7,366 nucleotides of DNA from Nitrospira sp. (GCA_005239945.1 SBAY01000355.1:1-7366); one strand, 5' to 3'; positions 1 through 7,267 are shown, counted from the first letter of the stretch. The notes: generated from the sequence alone by a model not told the origin. Numbers and translations are program-made.

Positions 1-62
1 AAGAGTATAAAATTTTATTTACCCCATTTCTTATAAATGGGTAAATAAAATTTTATACTCTT
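1..62. repeat. Long perfect hairpin at the window edge
   Basis: Positions 1-24 are the exact reverse complement of 39-62. The stem can continue after a one-base bulge (C25) with ATTT 26-29 pairing with AAAT 35-38, giving about 28 bp around a 5-base loop. The arms are AT-rich except for a GGG/CCC block near the loop. The left arm starts at the first base of the window, so the structure may extend further left. No T-tract directly follows the stem on either strand, so this is not a textbook intrinsic terminator. It may be a miniature palindromic repeat element, or a bidirectional transcription barrier between cheA and whatever lies to the left. The palindrome is certain; its function is unknown. 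Confidence 0.85.
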
Positions 63-90
63 GTGGTTAAAAAGTTTTGGAAAAGGGGAG

Positions 91-132
91 TTTGAGGGGA
101 GAAACCCTTTTCAAAGGGTTTTTCCCCTCAAA
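91..132. repeat. 20-bp hairpin with a tiny loop
   Basis: Positions 91-110 pair with 113-132. Nineteen positions are Watson-Crick pairs and one is a G·T wobble, with only TC between the arms, so the tip bases probably open in a real fold. The stem is stronger than its surroundings because it contains GAGGGG and ACCC blocks. Read on the minus strand it lies about 360 bases past the cheA stop and could end that transcript. However, the following bases are CTCCCCTTTT rather than an immediate T-run, so a terminator call is weak. A repeat family member is equally possible. Confidence 0.7.
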
Positions 133-183
133 AAATCCACTTCTTTAAATCATTGCTAAAAGTTGGGGAATTTCTGTTAGCAA

Positions 184-439
184 TACTTCAATTCAGACAT
201 TAGACTTCAAACTTTAGACATCAGACTTTTCGGCTCTTTAAGGTTTTTTGTGGAAGTGAATGATTGGAGAAACCAAGAATAAGGCAATGTCCAATTAGCC
301 ATTAGCATTTTAAAATTATTTCTTTCATTGCTGATTGCTAATTTTGCAATGAAATTCTCCTTTGTATAATCTTTGTCCATTTTTTCTCTTCTCTAAGTCT
401 ATTGTCTGATGTCTATGGTCTAATGTCTAAATTGAAGTA
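184..439. repeat. 256-bp element bounded by imperfect inverted repeats (MITE-like)
   Basis: The outer arms are 184-205 and 418-439, with 21 of 22 positions complementary. They are followed inward by a perfect 12-bp pair, 215-226 with 404-415. The two arm segments are separated by 9 bases on the left but 2 on the right. The arms are built from repeated AGAC/TTAGAC-type words. A nested second dyad lies in the middle: 293-306 against 330-343 (12 of 14), around the palindrome ATTTTAAAAT at 307-316. A further small dyad, ATTGCTAA 152-159 with TTAGCAAT 177-184, abuts the left end. No open frame inside looks like a gene. The layout of terminal inverted repeats around a short non-coding core resembles a MITE or a composite of REP-like units. 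No clear target-site duplication was identified. It lies within about 50 bases of the cheA stop and could be transcribed as a structured 3' tail. Confidence 0.7.
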
Positions 440-491
440 CCAATCACTGCCCGATTATGTGATTTCCTCAGCTTATTTTTCTCTTCCCATA

Positions 492-2672
492 TTATCCAAC
501 CAATCTCTCAATAATATCCAACAAACCCTTTTGATCAAAGGCAGATTTGAGGATATACGCCTCGGCACCTACCTCAACCCCTCTCTTTTTATCCTCTTCT
601 TTTTCCTCGGCAGTAACCATAATTACAGGTATGTCCTTATATTTATCATCATTCTTTATACATGAAGTCAATTCGAATCCATTCATATTGGGCATGGTAA
701 TATCTGTAATAACCAGATTAAATCTTTTTTGTTTAAGTTTTTCCAGAGCCGCTCTTCCATCAATCGCTACATCTACATCATAACCTACTGACTCCAAGAT
801 ATTTTTTTCAAGCTCCCGGGTAGTCAATGAATCATCTACTACCAAAATAGAGCGATTGGGAATTTCCTCTTTTTCCTCCTCAACCGTTATTTTAGATTCA
901 AAATATGACTTTTTAGCCGATTTCATCAAATCAAATACATCCACAATAAGAACTATTTCTCCATCTCCCCAGATAGTAGCCCCGGAGATATTATCGGTTT
1001 TTTTTACATACTCACCAAGGCTTTTAATAACTATTTCCTGTTCACTGATAATTTCATCAACGATAAAACCAATGCGTTCACCGGCCAGATAAATGACAAT
1101 CATAAACATTTCGCCAGTTGTAATCGGCTCTTTTAATCCAAGAATTTTGTTAAGTTTGACAAAAGGTATGGTCTTATCATCTATTTTGACTACCTCTTTA
1201 TCCCCAACCAATTTTATCTCATCAGATGAGATTCTAACGATTTTTTCTATTTCTGAAGTCGGGATAGCAAATATCTGTTTGCTGGATTTGACTATCAATG
1301 CCAGGGTAATGCTTAAGGTTAGAGGCATGCGCAGGGTAAATTTCGTTCCTTTGGAAGGTTGTGTCGAAACGATAATTGAGCCTTTGAGTCGTTCTATATT
1401 TTCTTTAACCACATCCAGCCCTACCCCTCGACCAGAGATGTCGGTAACATTCTCGCGGGTAGAAAAACCTGGTGTAAATATAAGATAAACAGCATTTTCC
1501 TCTGAAAGTTTTTCTGCTTGTTCCGGGGTAATAAGTTTTTTCTTCAAGGCAATTCGTTTTATTTTATTGGCATCTATTCCTCTACCATCATCCAAAATTT
1601 CAATAAGTATATTTGCCCCTTCCTGCCGGGCCTCAAAACATATCTTTCCCGTGCGTGGTTTACCTAAAAGAGCCCGCTCCTCCGGGGTCTCAATCCCATG
1701 GTCAATACAATTCCTGACTAAATGCATCAATGGATCTTTAATTTCCTCTAATATCTTTTTATCAAGCCCTGTCTTTTCACCCTTAATCTCCAGATTTATT
1801 TCTTTGTCATATTCCTTAGCCATATCCCGAATTACCCTTGGAAAAAGGTCGAATATAGTGGCGACCGGCAACATCCTCATTTTAACAACAATATCCTCTA
1901 ATTCATTGGTAAAAGAACTCAATTCATTAAGCCCTTCATCATACCTGGTCAATAGCCAGCCAAGACCATCTTTTAGCTTTTGTTGGTATAAAGATAATTT
2001 GTCAATATCTGATTTAAACCCGTTGGCGCAATTCGCTAATTGTTCAAGATAATGGGTTTGTTCCCTTGCCAATTCAAATATATCTTTCAATTGAGCAAAT
2101 AAGCTGTTTAATCGTCCCTGGTTAATAATCATTTCTTCGCTTAAGTTCAAAAGTTTATCTAATTTACCTATTTCAACCCTGATTGTCTCTTCAAATCCTA
2201 CCTTTTCATATCGCACTTCTTGAAGTGTTCCTTCGACTAACCGAATTTTTTTCTCTACCTTTCTTTTTTCACGGACCAACTCCCCCAAACATGCCTTTTT
2301 TAGGTCTTCACAAAGAAAATCAACATCTATATTTACCTCCTTCTTAGAGATTTCTGCATCCATCAAAATTCTAATGGAGTCAATACATTCAAACAATAAA
2401 TCATTTATTTGGGGGGTTAAATTAAGTTGTTTCTCCTTAACCTGGCCAAGCAGGTCTTCCATCTGGTGAGCAATGCGGTTAATGTGACTCAAACCAACCA
2501 TTTTAGCTGAGCCTTTTAAGGTATGAGCCTCACGGAATACCTCATTTAACAAGGCATCATTATCCGGATTTTCTTCTAAATTCAATAATCCCTTATTCAG
2601 GTTATTGAGTCGTTCGTTAGTCTCTTCTTTAAATTTAGATATAAATATAGATTTATCAAATTTACCAGCCAT
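492..2672 (-). CDS. cheA: Hybrid chemotaxis histidine kinase CheA with C-terminal receiver domain
   Basis: This 726-aa protein is a CheA-family cytoplasmic kinase that autophosphorylates and passes phosphate to receiver domains, under control of chemoreceptors through CheW-type coupling. Domains in order: HPt (about 1-125) with phospho-acceptor His50 in AHTLKGSAKM; a short charged linker (about 130-160) where the P2 CheY/CheB-docking domain would normally be; dimerisation helices P3 from about 164; HATPase with N-box HLVRNCIDHG (N321, H325), G1 DDGRGID (361-367), F-box FTPGFST (399-405) and G2 GRGVGLD (414-420); CheW-like P5 (about 450-585); and REC (about 606-726) with acid pair D613/D614, phospho-acceptor D657, T687 and K709. 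All catalytic residues are intact. The start is supported by GGAG at 2680-2683, 7 bases upstream. It follows the ligase gene after 131 bases and has its own promoter. The fused REC and absent P2 resemble FrzE/WspE-type hybrids of alternative-output systems rather than classical flagellar CheA; that assignment is inference. Confidence 0.95.
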   Translation of the reverse strand: MAGKFDKSIFISKFKEETNERLNNLNKGLLNLEENPDNDALLNEVFREAHTLKGSAKMVGLSHINRIAHQMEDLLGQVKEKQLNLTPQINDLLFECIDSIRILMDAEISKKEVNIDVDFLCEDLKKACLGELVREKRKVEKKIRLVEGTLQEVRYEKVGFEETIRVEIGKLDKLLNLSEEMIINQGRLNSLFAQLKDIFELAREQTHYLEQLANCANGFKSDIDKLSLYQQKLKDGLGWLLTRYDEGLNELSSFTNELEDIVVKMRMLPVATIFDLFPRVIRDMAKEYDKEINLEIKGEKTGLDKKILEEIKDPLMHLVRNCIDHGIETPEERALLGKPRTGKICFEARQEGANILIEILDDGRGIDANKIKRIALKKKLITPEQAEKLSEENAVYLIFTPGFSTRENVTDISGRGVGLDVVKENIERLKGSIIVSTQPSKGTKFTLRMPLTLSITLALIVKSSKQIFAIPTSEIEKIVRISSDEIKLVGDKEVVKIDDKTIPFVKLNKILGLKEPITTGEMFMIVIYLAGERIGFIVDEIISEQEIVIKSLGEYVKKTDNISGATIWGDGEIVLIVDVFDLMKSAKKSYFESKITVEEEKEEIPNRSILVVDDSLTTRELEKNILESVGYDVDVAIDGRAALEKLKQKRFNLVITDITMPNMNGFELTSCIKNDDKYKDIPVIMVTAEEKEEDKKRGVEVGAEAYILKSAFDQKGLLDIIERLVG

Positions 2673-2679
2673 TTTTCAA

Positions 2680-2683
2680 CTCC
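2680..2683 (-). promoter_or_regulatory. Ribosome binding site of cheA
   Basis: GGAG on the minus strand, 7 bases before the ATG at 2672. The spacing is normal and supports this start, which also leaves a full-length HPt domain. Confidence 0.75.
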
Positions 2684-2696
2684 AGTTGCAGATATT

Positions 2697-2711
2697 CAGG
2701 GTCAAACCCTG
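2697..2711 (-). promoter_or_regulatory. Hairpin in the cheA leader
   Basis: CAGGGT and ACCCTG form a perfect 6-bp stem around a 3-base loop. Three more base pairs (ATT 2694-2696 with AAT 2714-2716) can be added past a 2-base bulge. It sits between the predicted transcription start (about 2751) and the GGAG, ending 13 bases short of the GGAG. It could affect translation, bind a regulator as DNA, or be chance; nothing in the sequence separates these. Confidence 0.4.
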
Positions 2712-2757
2712 TGAATGTTGAATGGGTATGTCCTTAATCTTATCCCTTACGGATTCT

Positions 2758-2786
2758 ATTCTACCAAAATTCTTATTAAAAGTCAA
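2758..2786 (-). promoter_or_regulatory. Sigma70-type promoter for cheA
   Basis: On the minus strand, TTGACT (2786-2781) and TAGAAT (2763-2758) are separated by exactly 17 bases. This gives a 5 of 6 match to each consensus hexamer at optimal spacing. The promoter lies entirely within the 131-base gap after the ligase stop, and transcription would begin near 2751, giving a leader of about 79 bases before cheA. It is the best promoter match noticed in the window and suggests that cheA can be expressed independently of the two genes upstream of it. Confidence 0.7.
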
Positions 2787-2803
2787 CAATAAATTCAAAG
2801 ATA

Positions 2804-5347
2804 TTAGATTGTGATAGAGTTTACTACCTGTCTAAGTCCGATATCCTCGGGATGGTATTTTAGATATAGCTCGAATTCATATTTTGCCTGACGATACGAC
2901 TCATAGGCCTCATTATTTTTTCCCTTTATTCTTTTATCTTCTGCATCGCGAAAATAAGCCGCACCTAAATCACGGTGAACATCGATATTTTTAGGGTCTA
3001 TCTTTACTATCTCTTTAAATGCCTTGACCGATTCATCAAATCTTCCCTGGTTAAAGTATATCTCTCCCAATCTATGATAGGCATTAATCGATTGTGGGTC
3101 AATCAGAATGGCCTGTTTCAACCAATCAATTGCATTTTCATTATCATTTTTCCTGAAATACATATCGGCAACGGTTACCCTTGCATTCCCATCGTATGAT
3201 CTCATATCCGCTACCTTTTTATAGACCGCAATCGCCTTATCATACTCCTTATCCTTAGAATATAATACCCCTAAGTTATTATATGGTTCGGCAAAAACTA
3301 TATTATATTTCAAACCGTTATAATAGGCATCGATAGCCTTTTGTTTTGCGGTTTTGGAGCCTGTGTCATATTCTAAGGCATAAGTAGCGGCTAAGATGTT
3401 ATAGAAATAGCCGTCCTGAGGATTAACCTTAAAGGCATCCTGCACACGATTATGAGCCTTACGAATCCACTCCTTTTTTAATTCGAGCTGATTCATAGGG
3501 ATAGAATCGGCTTTTTTATAATAAGTATAGGTCAACTCACCATAATAATGTCTTTCTCTAAAGTTATATTTAACGGCCTGCTCATACATGGCTAACGCGG
3601 TATCTAAATCTTTGTCATGAATGGCCTTTTCTCCTTTATTGAAATAATAATCCGCTCGATAAGGTAAAAGGGAAAAATAGCCCAGAATAAACACTATGCC
3701 TATAACCAGGCTCGACAAACAAATTTGAGTAGATGTAAGTTGAATGGCAGGAGAAGGTTTTTTATGAATATCACCCCCTTTTACCTTTTCGTAGGTAGAA
3801 TTTGTATAACCACAAATAACCATGGTCATACCCATTAAAGTCCAGTAAAAAGGGGTAAAGGAAATCACGGCAAAGGCAAATTGATTCTGAATAATATAGA
3901 CTATCCAGGCAGAGAGAAATCCTGTTATAATTAATTTATCTGCCTCTAATGATGACTGACGATACCCTTTAATTGCCCAAAAAACAAAAGCGACTAATAT
4001 CCAGAAATAGATTGCTAATCCAACCAGACCCCTTGTAATTGCGGTATCGAATATCTCATTATGGGCTCTATCGTAGTCTGTATTAGCCCCTTCTAATAAT
4101 TCCATCCCGGGGAGCTCAAAGGCAGGATAAACCCATTTCATCGTATCTACCCCTACGCCAAATACCAATCCACAATAAGGAAAGGTAAGTGGTCCACGAA
4201 TCGGTCCATCCTGGGGATATTTTGCCATAATTATGGTTGAATTTTTCCAGATAAAATATCTTGAACCAATTGCCCCTATAAGTTTATTTTCTAACCAATT
4301 TCCTTTAGATTGAGAAGTAGCACTTCTGTCAGTAATTTTTGAAGTAACACCTGGGGAGGTGAGAATTTTTTCGAGCATTTCACCTTTTTCCTCCTGAGCC
4401 CTTTTAAAAGTTAAAAGCATTCGTTCTCCTAATAAACCTGGTTGAAGTAAAAGGAAAAGAGTCAATATAAAAAATCCACTTCCAGAGACAATAATCTTTT
4501 TTCGATTCTCCAGGAATCCTTTCTTTCCCCATAAAAGCGATATTAAAATAGTAAAGACCATTAGCCCCATTAATAAACCTGTAAAAGGACCACGACTGTT
4601 GGCAAAAAAGAAGGCGATATACATAATAATCATTATTATGGCAAATAGCCAAATCCTTATGGTAGCATTTTTACTTGTCTGAGTAACCTTTTTCAACGAA
4701 ACAAGTTTCTTTTTCTCCTTCTTCTTCTCGGTAACTCGTTGAGGCAAATCCCCTTTTATAAAGAAATATCCTAAGGCTACGGGAATAAGCATAGCTAAAT
4801 ATGAACCCAAAAATATGGGATTACCAAAGGTGGATACAGCCCGTTCTGACACATCTGAGGCCCAGGAAATTGGGTCAAGCTTTGCCCTTTGAATCAAGGC
4901 ATAAAGAGAGGCAATAAACCCCACCCCGATACCCACATAAGCTACCCGATGAAGTAATTTTCGATTATTGTGTAAAAAATTAGTCGCTGTCCAAAATAAC
5001 AAGACATAACTAATCGTTGTAGTTAATCCCTCATGCCTTTTATAAGCACCAACTAAACTCGTAAATGGGTCAACCGAAAATATCGTTGCGGCAATACTCA
5101 CCAAAAGATAGGCTAATACAGGTAAATCCAATTTACTACGCACAAATTTGCATTCTTTGGTTAAAATTATCCGTAGAAGCCAGGCACAGATTATAATTAG
5201 TGAAGATATTCGCAAAAAGGTCATTTTGCAAACATCGAAGACACCCCTTATATGGGTATCAAAATAAAGCGGGACGACAAACAATGTAGCCAATAAAGTC
5301 CATTCAATTGTTTTTATGCAAATCTCTTCTACCTTTTTTTTATTCAT
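2804..5347 (-). CDS. O-antigen ligase/polymerase family (Wzy_C) membrane protein with C-terminal TPR repeats
   Basis: This 847-aa protein has about 13 predicted membrane segments in residues 15-562, then a soluble TPR region. Wzy_C-family features are FGNPIFLGSYLA (174-185), NSRGPFTGLL (250-259), GSRYFIWKNS (361-370) and DRAHNEIFDTAITRGLVG (426-443). A large loop at about 305-440 lies between them. Positive clusters at 208-220, 273-284 and 522-530 suggest those loops are cytoplasmic. That would put the 305-440 loop and the C-terminus outside the cytoplasm. The family joins or polymerises lipid-carried glycans (WaaL, Wzy, PglL-like). TPR units include three consecutive 34-residue repeats (686-719, 720-753, 754-787) plus less regular ones from about 565 and to about 835. 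The ATG at 5347 is chosen because GGGGG lies 8 bases upstream and the next segment is membrane-spanning. An in-frame extension to 5488 is made of repeat DNA. The acceptor, lipid, protein or polymer, cannot be told from sequence. Confidence 0.9.
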   Translation of the reverse strand: MNKKKVEEICIKTIEWTLLATLFVVPLYFDTHIRGVFDVCKMTFLRISSLIIICAWLLRIILTKECKFVRSKLDLPVLAYLLVSIAATIFSVDPFTSLVGAYKRHEGLTTTISYVLLFWTATNFLHNNRKLLHRVAYVGIGVGFIASLYALIQRAKLDPISWASDVSERAVSTFGNPIFLGSYLAMLIPVALGYFFIKGDLPQRVTEKKKEKKKLVSLKKVTQTSKNATIRIWLFAIIMIIMYIAFFFANSRGPFTGLLMGLMVFTILISLLWGKKGFLENRKKIIVSGSGFFILTLFLLLQPGLLGERMLLTFKRAQEEKGEMLEKILTSPGVTSKITDRSATSQSKGNWLENKLIGAIGSRYFIWKNSTIIMAKYPQDGPIRGPLTFPYCGLVFGVGVDTMKWVYPAFELPGMELLEGANTDYDRAHNEIFDTAITRGLVGLAIYFWILVAFVFWAIKGYRQSSLEADKLIITGFLSAWIVYIIQNQFAFAVISFTPFYWTLMGMTMVICGYTNSTYEKVKGGDIHKKPSPAIQLTSTQICLSSLVIGIVFILGYFSLLPYRADYYFNKGEKAIHDKDLDTALAMYEQAVKYNFRERHYYGELTYTYYKKADSIPMNQLELKKEWIRKAHNRVQDAFKVNPQDGYFYNILAATYALEYDTGSKTAKQKAIDAYYNGLKYNIVFAEPYNNLGVLYSKDKEYDKAIAVYKKVADMRSYDGNARVTVADMYFRKNDNENAIDWLKQAILIDPQSINAYHRLGEIYFNQGRFDESVKAFKEIVKIDPKNIDVHRDLGAAYFRDAEDKRIKGKNNEAYESYRQAKYEFELYLKYHPEDIGLRQVVNSITI

Positions 5348-5355
5348 TATTTTAT

Positions 5356-5360
5356 CCCCC
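5356..5360 (-). promoter_or_regulatory. Ribosome binding site deciding the ligase start
   Basis: AGGGGG on the minus strand ends 8 bases before the ATG at 5347. It favours this start over the in-frame ATG at 5488, whose extra 47 residues would be translated from the intergenic repeat cluster. Confidence 0.65.
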
Positions 5361-5378
5361 TGGTAACTAAAAATCAAC

Positions 5379-5524
5379 GGATGCCTCAACCCATTATTGG
5401 AAGCCTCAACTTGTTGAGGAATTCCCCGAATTGAGGAATTCCCCGAACAAGTTCGGGTTTCCGTCCCCAACGGCATTGGAAGCCTCAACTTGTTGAGGAA
5501 TTTTTTTCCCGAACAAGTTCAGGC
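5379..5524. repeat. Cluster of direct and inverted short repeats between the ligase and GH57 genes
   Basis: A 28-base unit occurs twice with no differences, at 5396-5423 and 5475-5502. A shortened relative (GCCTCAAC, 5383-5390) precedes the first copy. Each unit contains the hairpin CCTCAAC-TT-GTTGAGG. Each is followed by a second hairpin, CCCGAAC-AA-GTTCGGG (5442-5457) or its variant ending in CAGG (5508-5523). The 17-base word TTGAGGAATTCCCCGAA is exactly duplicated in tandem at 5414-5430 and 5431-5447. The two hairpin types can also pair with each other through AACTTGTT/AACAAGTT. The last unit overlaps the GH57 stop codon (5519-5521). The cluster fills nearly the whole 171-base gap. It resembles a REP/BIME-like palindromic family that has expanded locally; whether it occurs elsewhere in the genome cannot be seen here. 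Confidence 0.85.
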
Positions 5525-7168
5525 TTTTAATTTCTCTATAGGTTGAATTCCTAATTTTAAATAGACATTTTTTAAATGGTTTCTAAACAATATATCGAAC
5601 TGGGCATCCCTACCACTGGAATAATCACTTCCATACCACCAGAACCAATCACTTCCCTCGGCCGCATAAATAGACTCGAATACCTCTGGATATTCATCTG
5701 GATTAATGCCCTTTCTATCCAGATCATCCCTCACCAAACCAAGCAATTCCCAGGCCTTATTTTTTTCCTCTTCTCCTATCCATGTCCCCAGGTCATTTCC
5801 CGGTAGAGAGCCTGCCTGGTCTATCCAGCTGGCACAAAATAAGTCATAAACACGGGTCTGAGTATGTTTAGGATGGGCTAAAATACCCCGTTGACTATTG
5901 CCTGTGAGGTATTCTGAAAAGGTTACCGTAATAATATCTTTATTTGCGGATAAATTTTTATAAAGGGCATTGAGGAATTCTACCCCGCTTTGACGATAAG
6001 TGCCCCAGGGATTTTCTCCATCAAGGATTACCGTTAAAATCTTATCCTTATCCCCTTTAAATTCTACCGTTATCCAATCAATAAATTCCTTAGCCGCCTG
6101 CTTATAATCTTTATATCCCTGGTAGTCAAAGCTAATCACATTAGATAGTTTAGTCTCACGAAAGAAAATCGTTATTGCTGAATTTTTCTCTTCATCCACA
6201 GCCCGATAAGGTTGACATAAGACATCAGGTTTGTAAGCTTCATAGCCATACTTACCCGATTTTTGCAAAACCCCCTGGTCAGAGGCAATCCAATTCAGAC
6301 CAGCCTGGGCAAAGAGATGAATCGTAGATTGACTCACCGCACCCTCTGCTGGCCACATCCCTCGAGGTAATCTGCCAAATACCTTTGAATAATATTTCAC
6401 CGCTAAATCAATTTGAGCCTTTGCATCCTCTGGCCTTGAAAATCGTAGTGGTAATTTCAACCCTTCTTTATCAATGGTTGCCTGGTCAGTATCATAAACT
6501 AAGGGAATAATCGGATGATAAAACGGGGTAGTGGAAACCTCAATCTGCCCTTTTTCTTGAAGTTCCTTATAAATAGGGATGATATTCCCCATAATTTTAT
6601 ACTGCCAATCCACTATTTGGAGCATATCTTCTTCGTTAAATTCCCTACCCTTTTCAATAAAATTTTTAACCGTTATCGTGTTTGAATCAGGCAATCTAAC
6701 CTCACCTTGTTTAAACTCCTCTCCAAACCAGGTTAAATTAAACCAGACCTTGAGGTCAAGCAAATCTTGATGAGTAAACCTTTTTTTAGTCTGTTTTTTT
6801 TCTAATAATTCTTTATAGCGAGGATATGGTTCAATATGGGTAGTGTGATTGGCATCAAAAAAATGCCTGAGGATATAGTCTTTATCTGATGAAGACAATT
6901 TAGCCACCGGGATTAAAGACAGTTCTAACTCTCTATCTGTAGCCGAATTATTGAGATAATCCTCAATCTGCCATAATAAAGAAGGCACAAAGTTAAATGT
7001 TGAATGGACAAGCGGATACTTTTTAAGTATAGAGGCCATATTAAAATAGTCACGGCTCGAATGTAATCTCACCCAGGGCATATAGTATGAACCCTTTTGT
7101 TGTTCAATAACATTTTTATACATTGGTTGATGAAAGTGCCATAAAAAGGCTAAATGAATCTTGCTCAT
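5519..7168 (-). CDS. Glycoside hydrolase family 57 (alpha-amylase/amylopullulanase-like, COG1449 type)
   Basis: This 549-aa protein has no signal peptide, so it probably acts in the cytoplasm on alpha-glucans such as glycogen, starch fragments or maltodextrin. GH57 motifs appear in order: HFHQP (11-15) near the N-terminus; VSTTPFYHPIIPLV (211-224); GMWPAEGAVS (270-279), with E275 as the expected catalytic nucleophile; LDGENPW (382-388), with D383 as the expected acid/base; and the C-terminal block AAEGSDWFWWYGSDYSSGRDAQF (502-524), seen in COG1449 amylase-like members. Both catalytic acids are present, so it should be active. The start ATG at 7168 is chosen because GAGG lies 7 bases upstream and HFHQP then sits close to the N-terminus, as is usual. 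A longer in-frame start at 7246 adds 26 residues without family character. GH57 also includes 4-alpha-glucanotransferases, branching enzymes and alpha-galactosidases; the exact substrate is not determined. The stop codon lies inside an intergenic repeat. Confidence 0.92.
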   Translation of the reverse strand: MSKIHLAFLWHFHQPMYKNVIEQQKGSYYMPWVRLHSSRDYFNMASILKKYPLVHSTFNFVPSLLWQIEDYLNNSATDRELELSLIPVAKLSSSDKDYILRHFFDANHTTHIEPYPRYKELLEKKQTKKRFTHQDLLDLKVWFNLTWFGEEFKQGEVRLPDSNTITVKNFIEKGREFNEEDMLQIVDWQYKIMGNIIPIYKELQEKGQIEVSTTPFYHPIIPLVYDTDQATIDKEGLKLPLRFSRPEDAKAQIDLAVKYYSKVFGRLPRGMWPAEGAVSQSTIHLFAQAGLNWIASDQGVLQKSGKYGYEAYKPDVLCQPYRAVDEEKNSAITIFFRETKLSNVISFDYQGYKDYKQAAKEFIDWITVEFKGDKDKILTVILDGENPWGTYRQSGVEFLNALYKNLSANKDIITVTFSEYLTGNSQRGILAHPKHTQTRVYDLFCASWIDQAGSLPGNDLGTWIGEEEKNKAWELLGLVRDDLDRKGINPDEYPEVFESIYAAEGSDWFWWYGSDYSSGRDAQFDILFRNHLKNVYLKLGIQPIEKLKA

Positions 7169-7175
7169 ATTTTTT

Positions 7176-7179
7176 CCTC
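7176..7179 (-). promoter_or_regulatory. Ribosome binding site deciding the GH57 start
   Basis: GAGG (in AGAGGAAAA) on the minus strand lies 7 bases before the ATG at 7168. It is a good Shine-Dalgarno match and favours this start over the upstream in-frame ATG at 7246. Confidence 0.75.
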
Positions 7180-7186
7180 TATAGAA

Positions 7187-7203
7187 CTTATAGAACATAT
7201 AAG
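7187..7203. repeat. Small dyad upstream of GH57
   Basis: CTTATA-GAACA-TATAAG is a perfect 6-5-6 inverted repeat just upstream of the GH57 ribosome binding site, and part of it (TATAGAA) is repeated next to it. The position would suit an operator or leader hairpin. The AT-rich sequence could also supply a -10 element, but I find no convincing -35 partner 16-18 bases upstream. Confidence 0.35.
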
Positions 7204-7267
7204 ACTTATTATTAGGTAATGCCTCAGTTACCGGTTGGTAAGCCATCAGTTATTAGATTACGATTAC

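Noticed and set aside
402..665. Plus-strand open frame of 87 codons running from the repeat element into the cheA 3' end
   Set aside because: It is antisense to the REC domain and begins in the inverted-repeat arm, with no convincing ribosome binding site or family resemblance.
1567..2052. Plus-strand open frame of 161 codons, and similar ones within cheA
   Set aside because: It lies wholly antisense to conserved cheA coding sequence, and its translation shows no recognisable domain.
4404..4652. Minus-strand open frame of 82 codons inside the ligase gene
   Set aside because: It is an out-of-frame shadow of the ligase membrane segments, and the ligase frame is continuous through it.
5349..5377. 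TTGATT-17-TAAAAT promoter-like sequence just before the ligase gene (minus strand)
   Set aside because: The -10 hexamer ends one base before the start codon, so transcription would begin inside the gene, and it overlaps the ribosome binding site. It cannot serve this start.
5348..5488. N-terminal extension of the ligase by 47 residues from an ATG at 5488
   Set aside because: The extension is translated repeat DNA with no ribosome binding site noted, while the ATG at 5347 has AGGGGG at good spacing.
5396..5502. Possible CRISPR-like array because of two identical 28-base units
   Set aside because: There are only two copies, the sequence between them is itself repetitive and palindromic, and no cas gene is visible.
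5482..5507. Plus-strand hairpin followed by seven T residues, resembling an intrinsic terminator
   Set aside because: No plus-strand gene lies upstream, and the same hairpin recurs without the T-run at 5403-5418, so it is better explained as a repeat unit.
7169..7246. N-terminal extension of GH57 by 26 residues from an ATG at 7246
   Set aside because: GAGG at proper spacing supports 7168, and GH57 proteins usually begin close to the HFHQP motif.
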